From Methylobacterium radiotolerans JCM 2831 (GTDB taxonomy: Bacteria > Pseudomonadota > Alphaproteobacteria > Rhizobiales > Beijerinckiaceae), in NCBI RefSeq assembly GCF_000019725.1, contig NC_010502.1, forward strand, positions 1 to 27,836: a stretch of 27,836 bases of DNA, given 5' to 3'. The notes under the pieces are model-generated. The model saw only the letters and a program-made list of their open reading frames with translations. It did not search any database and was not told the DNA's origin. This document shows positions 21,800-27,836 of the stretch, piece after piece. The translations under genes and the position numbers were made by a program. Each line of letters opens with the position of its first letter. Position 1 is the first letter of the stretch.

Positions 21800-23965
21800 A
21801 TGCTGAAGCCTGCTCTCATTCCTGATCAAGCCGAGCCGGTCGATACGGGCATCCGGGCGCTGTGTGCGATTGCAGGCTATTATCGCATCGCGACTGAACC
21901 GGATCATATCCGGCGCGAGTTGGCCCTGGATCGAACCAACGCGGACGTCAGCAGCCTACTGCGAGGTGCGAAGCTTTCTGGGCTCAAGGCGCGTGTCGTG
22001 CGCATTAGAAACCGGAAACGGCTGAGCCGCCTTCCTGTGCCTGCGATCATTCGCCTCAAAGACCATAGTTTTTCCGTTTACAGTGGTGTATCGCCGGCCG
22101 GAAATTTTCGATTGGTGGATCCGGTCAGCCGGATTGCGCAAGATCTTCCCTATGAGCAATTTACTGACACGGTCACGGACGAGATAATACTTGTTCAACG
22201 TCAATTCCGAGGCTCCGGAATTGATCCAACTACATTTGGGTTCCGTTGGTTTTTACCGTCCATCTGGCGGTACCGCTCGCCGATCGCGCATGTTCTCATC
22301 GCATCGCTATTCGTTCAGATCTTCGCGCTCGTCACACCATTGTTTTTTCAAGTCATTGTGGACAAAGTCCTTGTTCACAAAGGCTATTCCACTCTGCTAG
22401 TGATCGTTGCTGGACTTGCCGTGATCGGCCTATTCGATGTCGTGTTGCAGTTTCTACGCACATACGCTCTTTCGCACACGACCAATCGCATCGATGTTGA
22501 ACTAGGTCAGCGATTATTTCGCCATTTGCTCAACTTGCCACTTGGTTATTTTGAGACGAGATCCGCCGGACAGACCGTTGCTCGTATGCGGGAACTTGAA
22601 ACGATCCGTGCCTTTCTTACAGGGCAGGGGTTATTTTCGGCTATAGATCTCATTTTTACGATCATCTTTATCGCGGTCTTGCTCGCCTATTCGGTCAATC
22701 TCACAGTTATAGTGCTTATTTCAATACCGATATACCTTGTAATCAGCGCACTTTTCCGACCTGCGCTTCGAGATACAATCAAGGCTAAATTCGACAGGGG
22801 TGCCGAGAGCCAGCAATTCCTCGTCGAGGCGGTAGTCGGCATCCAGACGCTAAAGGCTTCTGCCGTCGAGCCGATGATGCGGGCACAGTGGGAGGAGCGA
22901 TTAGCGGCGTACGTTCGCACTAGTTTCAGCGCGACCCTACTTGCGGCCGGAGGTCAGAACGCGATCCAGTATGTCAGCAAGCTTACCTCTGCGGCGCTGA
23001 TGCTGTTCGGTGCCAAGGCCGTTATCGACGGCGACCTGACTGTTGGAGAACTCGTCGCCTTCAACATGATTGCTGGGCAGGTCGCTCAACCTATCCTGCG
23101 GCTCTCCCAAATCTGGCAGGACTATCAGCAGGTCCAGATTTCGGTCGATCGCCTCGGTGATATCCTCAATGCTCCTCCGGAACAGACCTCGAAGGCGAGC
23201 GCCGGACTGCCGCCGCCGAAAGGTGCGATCGAGCTGCGCAACGTTTCCTTCGCGTATCGTCCAGGTGCCCACGATGTCCTTCAAGACGTCTCCCTCGCTA
23301 TCCGACCGGGCGAGGTGGTCGGGATTGTCGGATCATCTGGATCGGGTAAGTCGACACTGACGAAGCTCGTACAAAGGCTCTACACACCACGAGAAGGTCA
23401 GATCCTGGTAGACGGGATCGACATCGCACAGACCGATCCAGCTTGGCTACGCAGCAACGTCGGTGTCGTCCTGCAGGAGAACCTGCTGTTCAACCGCACG
23501 ATCCATGACAACATTGCGTTCGCCAATCCGGCCATGCCTCGTGCAGCCGTGATGAACGTCGCTCGTTTGGCTGGCGCCGATGAGTTCATCAACCGCTTGC
23601 CGATGGGATACGACACTCAGATCGAGGAGCGGGGTGCCAATTTGTCAGGCGGCCAGCGTCAGCGGATCGCTATTGCCCGAGCGCTGGCAACGAACCCCAG
23701 GATCTTGATCTTCGACGAAGCGACGAGTGCACTTGATTATGAGAGCGAGCGAGTCATCCAGACTAATATGCGACAGATAGTGAGAGGCCGCACGGTGATC
23801 ATCATCGCTCACCGCCTCGCGACAGTGCGTCCCTGCAATCGCATCGTTGGCATGGCTGAGGGACGGATCGTAGAGGTCGGGTCGCATGAAGATCTGCTGC
23901 GCCGGCAAGGCGGCCTCTACGCCCGACTTTGGGCCCTGCAGACCGATCAGGCGATGGCATCGTGA
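21800..23965 (+). CDS. Type I secretion ABC transporter (HlyB/PrtD-like, C39-like domain)
   Basis: 721 residues. Residues about 10-140 are a peptidase C39-like domain. Its N-terminus reads VDTGIRALCAIAGYY, so the catalytic Cys after Asp is Thr: a CLD that binds but does not cut the substrate, as in HlyB. Residues about 160-430 hold the six-helix transporter domain (LFVQIFALVTPLFFQVIVDK is typical HlyB). The nucleotide-binding domain has Walker A GSSGSGKST (about 511), signature LSGGQRQRIAIARAL (about 615), Walker B ILIFDEATSALD (about 636-647) and the switch His in IIIAHRLAT. It exports unfolded RTX proteins with HlyD and an outer-membrane TolC-type channel. The stop overlaps the hlyD-like start. 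Confidence 0.95.
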   Translation: MLKPALIPDQAEPVDTGIRALCAIAGYYRIATEPDHIRRELALDRTNADVSSLLRGAKLSGLKARVVRIRNRKRLSRLPVPAIIRLKDHSFSVYSGVSPAGNFRLVDPVSRIAQDLPYEQFTDTVTDEIILVQRQFRGSGIDPTTFGFRWFLPSIWRYRSPIAHVLIASLFVQIFALVTPLFFQVIVDKVLVHKGYSTLLVIVAGLAVIGLFDVVLQFLRTYALSHTTNRIDVELGQRLFRHLLNLPLGYFETRSAGQTVARMRELETIRAFLTGQGLFSAIDLIFTIIFIAVLLAYSVNLTVIVLISIPIYLVISALFRPALRDTIKAKFDRGAESQQFLVEAVVGIQTLKASAVEPMMRAQWEERLAAYVRTSFSATLLAAGGQNAIQYVSKLTSAALMLFGAKAVIDGDLTVGELVAFNMIAGQVAQPILRLSQIWQDYQQVQISVDRLGDILNAPPEQTSKASAGLPPPKGAIELRNVSFAYRPGAHDVLQDVSLAIRPGEVVGIVGSSGSGKSTLTKLVQRLYTPREGQILVDGIDIAQTDPAWLRSNVGVVLQENLLFNRTIHDNIAFANPAMPRAAVMNVARLAGADEFINRLPMGYDTQIEERGANLSGGQRQRIAIARALATNPRILIFDEATSALDYESERVIQTNMRQIVRGRTVIIIAHRLATVRPCNRIVGMAEGRIVEVGSHEDLLRRQGGLYARLWALQTDQAMAS

Positions 23966-25404
23966 TGAGCGCAACCGTCATAGCAATGCCGCGTGCGCAA
24001 CGCAGCGCTTCTCAGGATGCCGAGTTCTTGCCTGCTGCTCTGGAGGTCCTGGAGCGACCTCCCTCTCCGGTTCGCATGGCGCTGATCTTGGTCATCGCGG
24101 CCTTTTTCTCGACCGCACTGCTCTGGAGCTATTTCGGCCGCATCGACGTGGTCGCAGTTGCACAAGGCAAGATCCAGCCCACCGGTCGGGTCAAGGTTGT
24201 GCAACCGATCGAGGCTGGGCGCATCCGATCGATCAGGGTTGAGAATGGACAGCGAGTCCAGGCGAATGACGTTCTTATTGAATTTGATGCGACAGAGGCT
24301 CTCGCAGAAGAAACGGCACTGCGCTTTGCTCATGCGGCTTACAGGGCTGAGGCGTTGCGGCGGAAGGCGGCGATCGGTCGGGTACGAAGTTTCCAAGCCA
24401 CGCCACCAGCGATTGCTTGGGATCCGGAGATCCCAGACACGATACGCGAACGCGAGGAACACGTATTAGCCGGCGACCTACGTCAGCTCGACACAACGGT
24501 GGCGAGCCTTATCGCGCAGCGGCGACTAAAAGAAGCCGAGCGGGAACGCCTGCGCGAGACGATCAAGGCACAACGAGCTCTGGTAGCGACCCTTGTCGAG
24601 CGTGTGAACATGCGTACGACGCTGGTCGACAAGAACTCAGGAACCCGAGCGAGCGTGATCGACTCGATGGAGACGTATCTCACACAGCAAGCTACACTTG
24701 CAGCCGAACAGGGGCAACTTGGAGAGACCGAGGCCGCGATCGAAGTGGCTAGTCAAGAGATCTTGAAAGCGAAAGACGGGTTCCTCGCCGATAACCTGCA
24801 AAAGCTGGCCGAAGCTCAGCGTCAAGCCGACGATGCGGGACAACGCTTGGCTCGGGCTAGGGCACATACGGAACATATGACAATCCGTGCGCCGATAGCA
24901 GGTCTTGTGAACGCTTCATCCGTCACAACCGTTGGGCAGGTCGCGTCCGTTGGGGAGGAACTCATGCGGATCGTGCCGGACGGTTCTCAGCTTGAGATTG
25001 AGGCATACCTCCCGAATAAGGACATTGGGTTCGTCCATCCTGATCAGGAAGCGGAAATCAAGATCGAATCTCTTCCTTTTACACGATACGGAACGGTATC
25101 CGGAACCGTATTACAGGTCGCATCGGATGCCATTCCAGAACCCGATGCGCAACAAGTCGAAGGCAATCCCTCTAAGTCGAGTCGTTCTATTGGGTTCACG
25201 GGTGGTGGTCAGCGGACTCAGAACCTTGTATTTCCCGTTATTGTTCGTCCCAACGCGAAGAGCATTTTTGCGGATGGGCGTGATATATCCCTTTCTCCGG
25301 GCATGTCTGTTGCAATTGAAATCAAGACAGGTCGCAGGCGTATACTAGAATATATCTTCTCGCCTCTTGTAGAGATTGGCGCAACCGCTTTTCATGAGCG
25401 GTAG
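23965..25404 (+). CDS. HlyD-family type I secretion membrane fusion protein
   Basis: 479 residues from ATG at 23965, where TGATG overlaps the transporter stop. The cytoplasmic N-terminus (about 1-37) is followed by one membrane span (MALILVIAAFFSTALLWSYF, 38-57). A lipoyl half (VVAVAQGKIQPTGRVKVVQP, IRSIRVENGQRVQANDVLIE) comes next, then a long periplasmic coiled coil from about 100 to 300. The second lipoyl half is IRAPIAGLVNASSVTTVGQV, and a beta-barrel end has LSPGMSVAIEIKTGRRRILE. Length and order are normal for HlyD/PrtE adaptors, which bridge the ABC transporter to TolC. No tolC-like gene is in the window. Confidence 0.95.
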   Translation: MSATVIAMPRAQRSASQDAEFLPAALEVLERPPSPVRMALILVIAAFFSTALLWSYFGRIDVVAVAQGKIQPTGRVKVVQPIEAGRIRSIRVENGQRVQANDVLIEFDATEALAEETALRFAHAAYRAEALRRKAAIGRVRSFQATPPAIAWDPEIPDTIREREEHVLAGDLRQLDTTVASLIAQRRLKEAERERLRETIKAQRALVATLVERVNMRTTLVDKNSGTRASVIDSMETYLTQQATLAAEQGQLGETEAAIEVASQEILKAKDGFLADNLQKLAEAQRQADDAGQRLARARAHTEHMTIRAPIAGLVNASSVTTVGQVASVGEELMRIVPDGSQLEIEAYLPNKDIGFVHPDQEAEIKIESLPFTRYGTVSGTVLQVASDAIPEPDAQQVEGNPSKSSRSIGFTGGGQRTQNLVFPVIVRPNAKSIFADGRDISLSPGMSVAIEIKTGRRRILEYIFSPLVEIGATAFHER

Positions 25405-25407
25405 AAA

Positions 25408-25464
25408 ATGTCGGTCGCGCCACAGCATATTCCGGTTAGTGTCGTCGAGCTTTTATCCGAGTAG
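25408..25464 (+). pseudogene. Possible truncated third gene after hlyD (18 residues)
   Basis: ATG lies four bases after the hlyD-like stop and encodes MSVAPQHIPVSVVELLSE then TAG. The beginning resembles family-2 glycosyltransferase N-termini (IPVSVV followed by an acidic turn), but after VSVV the match is lost. This could be the stub of an operon gene removed by the rearrangement that brought in the IS5 fragment downstream, or a chance ORF. Confidence 0.25.
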
Positions 25465-25799
25465 GAAGGAGCGCTTGAATAACTGGTGCGTCCGAGTCTT
25501 ATTGGCCTTTATGTCGACTGAACGATCGTTTTCTAGACACCCCATGAGCGCCTGCTGTCGTGCTACCGGCGCCGCGGTGGAACTAGTCACCGCATGCGCC
25601 GGCTCATGGCCCGCTCAAACGCTTGGCTGAACCCGCGCTGCACGTCCCTGGCATAGGGGCTAGACCCGCCGCCAAGTCAGGCCGTGAAACATGAGATGGG
25701 TCGAGCGACAACGCCCAGTGTCTTTCGTACGATCGACCCTCGTCGTGGCGATGCTCAATCCAGCAGCCAAGCTACCAGTCGTCACACAATTACCCCACG
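25465..25799. other. Gene-free scar region
   Basis: No credible gene. A short minus-strand frame near 25588-25670 encodes SPYARDVQRGFSQAFERAMS and then stops. It has a protein-like helix but too little context to name. The region lies between the possible operon stub and the IS5-type remnant and looks like a rearrangement scar. Confidence 0.35.
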
Positions 25800-25891
25800 C
25801 AGCAGTATAACCGCGTGGGCCGTCACTATGTAATCGATCTGACCGATGCCGAGTGGGCGCTGATCGAGCCGCAGATACCGGAACTCGGTCA
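25800..25891 (+). pseudogene. IS5-type transposase N-terminal remnant
   Basis: The frame reads HYVIDLTDAEWALIEPQIPE, the typical N-terminus of IS5/IS4-like transposases (DLTDAEWALIEPLLP). It ends after about 30 codons where it meets the terminator hairpin. The match is short but distinctive. The tail fragment at 15204-15343 is of the same broad type, so the two could be remnants of one family flanking the RTX cargo. Confidence 0.6.
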
Positions 25892-25894
25892 CGT

Positions 25895-25922
25895 AAAAAG
25901 CCCAAAGTCAAAGACTTTGGGC
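25895..25922 (-). terminator. Rho-independent terminator of the collagen-like gene
   Basis: On the minus strand GCCCAAAGTC-TTT-GACTTTGGGC, a perfect 10-bp stem, is followed at once by TTTTT. It lies 38 bp after the stop of the 25961-27019 gene. On the plus strand a T run also follows after AAAG, so it may act in both directions. Confidence 0.9.
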
Positions 25923-25960
25923 AAAGTTTTTCTCTTGATAAGGAATGACGTTAGATAATT

Positions 25961-27019
25961 CTAGAAAAATATGTCGATATTTGGCACAGAAATGACTCGC
26001 ATTTCGCCCTTTTTCCCATCAGGACCGTTTTTTCCATCACCATAATTCACAGGTGATGGATACGTTCCCGGCGACCCAGGTCCGGATGGTCCACACCAAC
26101 CATTTCTTCCAGCCCCACCACCACCCGCGCCCGGTGAGCCGGGCGGACCGCCTCGGCCGCCAATGCCTCCGATGCCTCCCTGATTATTCACTCGGGCATA
26201 CGTGAACGTCTCAGCACCTTGCTTTAGTGAAACAAAGATGATTGTGCCGCCATCACTACCCGCCCCACCGGGGCCGCCTGGACCGCCCATTCCTGCAACG
26301 CCGCCATTGCCTCCTGGTCCCGGACCTTCTTTGCAGTCAAACCCTCCCGAGGCCCCTTCCTTACCGTTTCCCGCGTGGCCGCCATTGCCGCCCCTACCAC
26401 CTGTGCCACCCATACCTCCGTCTACTCCTCGGGCCAGAACTGCTAAGTTGAGTATACCAGCTGGTATTTCCTGATTTTTGTCGTCTAATAGCTTGCCAGC
26501 AATAATATATATTGTCGGGAGCGGCATCGAACTTCCCGCTGAGCCTGCCAGCCCCGGCCCCCCAGGATGCCCATCATTACCTCTACGATTTGTCTCGCCA
26601 AAATCATCTGGACCTTTAGCTCCGGTTGCTCCGTTTTTTCCGTCAGGTGCGCTTGTAATAGTATAATCTCTTTCTATAAAAGAGTAATTTATTGGGTCGC
26701 GAAATTTTATATTCTTTGCTGCGATAGCTATCCAGGGCGCTGATAGATTTTTTATTACTAGATGAGACCCTCTGTCGAATACAATTTCATCTGATTTCAC
26801 GACTTGTTGGGCGAATGACTCGGATCCGGATATTGGAATTACGTCTTTAACGTTGGCAGCTGCTTTGATAGCATCGGCCACATCTTTTGGTATATCTGGA
26901 TTAGATGACGATAAGTCGTTGTAATTCTTCGTAGATATATCCGACTTCGCGACAAAATCGTTTGCTGCAATAGCACTAGTCGCGAGAAGCGAGATCAAAA
27001 CAGCATAAGCGCACCTCAT
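25961..27019 (-). CDS. Secreted collagen-like glycine-rich protein
   Basis: 352 residues from ATG at 27019, with AGGAG 9 nt upstream, which decides against a longer frame to 27076. A classical signal peptide MRCAYAVLISLLATSAIAA is cut near AIAA-ND. Residues about 20-125 are a non-repetitive domain. Then come Gly-rich stretches with partial Gly-X-Y periodicity (GKNGATGAKGPDDFG, GNDGHPGGPGLAGSAG), a hydrophobic strand (PLPTIYIIAGKLLDD), and two long Gly/Asn/Pro blocks around another beta segment (GGTIIFVSLKQGAETFTYAR). Cys occur in FDCKEG and GWCGPS. It is likely a surface or matrix protein; a collagen triple helix is uncertain because many repeats are GG-rich rather than strict triplets. It is monocistronic, with a strong terminator. 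Confidence 0.8.
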   Translation of the reverse strand: MRCAYAVLISLLATSAIAANDFVAKSDISTKNYNDLSSSNPDIPKDVADAIKAAANVKDVIPISGSESFAQQVVKSDEIVFDRGSHLVIKNLSAPWIAIAAKNIKFRDPINYSFIERDYTITSAPDGKNGATGAKGPDDFGETNRRGNDGHPGGPGLAGSAGSSMPLPTIYIIAGKLLDDKNQEIPAGILNLAVLARGVDGGMGGTGGRGGNGGHAGNGKEGASGGFDCKEGPGPGGNGGVAGMGGPGGPGGAGSDGGTIIFVSLKQGAETFTYARVNNQGGIGGIGGRGGPPGSPGAGGGGAGRNGWCGPSGPGSPGTYPSPVNYGDGKNGPDGKKGEMRVISVPNIDIFF

Positions 27020-27252
27020 GATTGCTCTCCTCGATTGAAGACAAGATAGCTCTAGCACATCTCTAAGTTTTAACAATCATTAACTGGGCGTACTCAAGGT
27101 GCTTAGTTTGAGCAGGTTTGTAGGCAAAACGATCGTTTTTCCGACAGTGAACGGGACCCGCCCTCGAGCGGCCTGAAATGGCTCCATTTTTGTCGGAGAA
27201 ACGTGTCGGCTTTTCTATTGCCGGGGAAACGTGGCTGTAGCACTGTCCCGAC
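27020..27252. promoter_or_regulatory. Upstream region of the resolvase, candidate res site
   Basis: Between the divergent collagen-like and resolvase genes. It holds a 14-bp perfect palindrome AAAACGATCGTTTT (27126-27139). Several TGTCGG/CCGACA half-sites follow near 27140, 27188, 27204 and 27247. Serine resolvases bind repeated half-sites in a res site upstream of their own gene, so this is the expected place. Subsite boundaries are not resolved. The part next to 27019 should carry the promoter of the collagen-like gene. Confidence 0.4.
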
Positions 27253-27834
27253 ATGCTCGTCGGATATGCCCGCGTCTCCACTCAGGATCAGAACCTCGAC
27301 CTCCAGCGCGACGCGCTGACGAAGGCCGGCTGCGAGCGTCTGTTCGAGGAGAAGAAATCCGGCAAGGCCGGTACCAAGCGCCCTGCCTTCGAGGCGGCGC
27401 TGGCCTTCCTGCGTCCCGAGGACGTGCTCGTGGTTTGGAAGCTCGATCGCCTCGGTCGCTCTCTCGTCGAGATGATGCGTACGATCGACGGCCTGCGCGT
27501 GAAGGAGATCCACTTCCGCTCGCTCACCGAGCAGTTCGACAGCGCTACCGCGCACGGCCGCTTCGCTCTGCAGATGCACGGCGCCATGGCCGAGTATTTC
27601 CTCGACCTCAATCGCGAGCGCACCATGGAAGGCCTGAAGGCCGCGCTCGCTCGTGGCCGCAAGGGCGGCCGGCCAAAGAAGCTCAAGGAGGCCGACCTCG
27701 AAGCGGCCCGGGCCATGCTGGCGGCCGGCACGATCAGTGTCGCCGAGATCGCCAAGCGGCTCGGCGTCAATCGCGACACCTTCTACAGCTACTTCCCCCG
27801 CGCCCGCGCCAACGCGTGCTCGGACAAGGCGTGA
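27253..27834 (+). CDS. Serine recombinase, Tn3-type resolvase/invertase family
   Basis: A 193-residue protein. The N-terminal catalytic domain has MLVGYARVSTQDQNLDLQRD, with nucleophile Ser9 and Arg7, then VLVVWKLDRLGRSLVEMMRT (the conserved LDRLGRS) and the dimer/E-helix region HGRFALQMHGAMAEYFLDLN. The C-terminal helix-turn-helix (TISVAEIAKRLGVNRDTFYS) recognises the crossover site. Length and order are normal for small resolvases that resolve cointegrates or plasmid dimers, or invert DNA. The stop lies at 27832-27834, two bases from the window end. No transposase of the Tn3 class is visible here, so the partner element, if any, lies further right. Confidence 0.92.
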   Translation: MLVGYARVSTQDQNLDLQRDALTKAGCERLFEEKKSGKAGTKRPAFEAALAFLRPEDVLVVWKLDRLGRSLVEMMRTIDGLRVKEIHFRSLTEQFDSATAHGRFALQMHGAMAEYFLDLNRERTMEGLKAALARGRKGGRPKKLKEADLEAARAMLAAGTISVAEIAKRLGVNRDTFYSYFPRARANACSDKA

Positions 27835-27836
27835 GC

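Overview
The window looks like an accessory replicon or island of an alphaproteobacterium, most likely Methylobacterium/Methylorubrum or a close Rhizobiales relative. The reasons are GC-rich coding DNA, a MucR/Ros-type regulator, a plasmid-style parA plus small partner operon, a SprT/ParA/membrane-protein cluster, and many insertion-sequence (IS) remnants (IS6, IS21, IS3, IS1182, IS5 and possibly IS256). The genus is inferred from overall character; no rRNA or core marker is present.

Layout. 1-2.5 kb: an HNH-type protein, a MucR-like regulator with a readable promoter, a complete CAU-anticodon tRNA (probably tRNA-Ile2) and three small genes, two of them translationally coupled. 2.5-5.5 kb: a patchwork that is AT-rich in its genes. 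It holds an IS6 remnant, two copies of a structured repeat of about 68 bp, a membrane protein, and a three-gene minus-strand cassette (XRE regulator, 87-/70-residue protein, coiled-coil membrane protein). Two 79-bp direct repeats bracket the cassette, and the second cuts off istB. 5.5-7.45 kb: istB and istA remnants, then an intact IS3-family element with a frameshift site. 7.4-10 kb: a minus-strand cluster of SprT-like protease, ParA/MinD-like ATPase and a membrane protein whose C-terminus the IS3 element replaces. A 24-bp perfect palindrome lies near the 5' end of the protease gene. 10.5-13.5 kb: the likely maintenance region, with a coiled-coil protein, a winged-helix protein that may be the replication initiator, a GCCCAT-rich intergenic region (candidate centromere/operator), parA, a ribbon-helix-helix-like partner and a possible 28-residue overlapping ORF. 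13.6-15.3 kb: a frameshifted IS1182-family element next to an IS5-type transposase tail.

15.6-25.4 kb holds the main cargo, a type I secretion locus. A 1806-residue RTX/hemolysin-type calcium-binding protein is followed by an HlyB-like ABC transporter, whose peptidase-like domain lacks the catalytic Cys, and an overlapping HlyD-like adaptor. The exporter pair should move the RTX protein across both membranes together with a TolC-type protein encoded elsewhere. The RTX gene is a mosaic: an AT-rich unknown N-terminal part, a Gly-Thr/Ser repeat linker, two triplets of about 133-residue calcium-binding modules (the triplets share about 690 bp with one difference seen), and a C-terminal secretion region. 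A divergent membrane-anchored protein shares its upstream region, which contains a palindrome. 25.4-27.8 kb: a possible stub of a further operon gene, an IS5-type N-terminal remnant, a strong terminator, a secreted collagen-like Gly-rich protein on the minus strand, and a serine resolvase with a possible res region.

I saw no CRISPR array, rRNA or recognised complete defence system. The most distinctive material is the mosaic RTX locus with its divergent partner, the repeat-bracketed XRE cassette, and the paired structured repeats.
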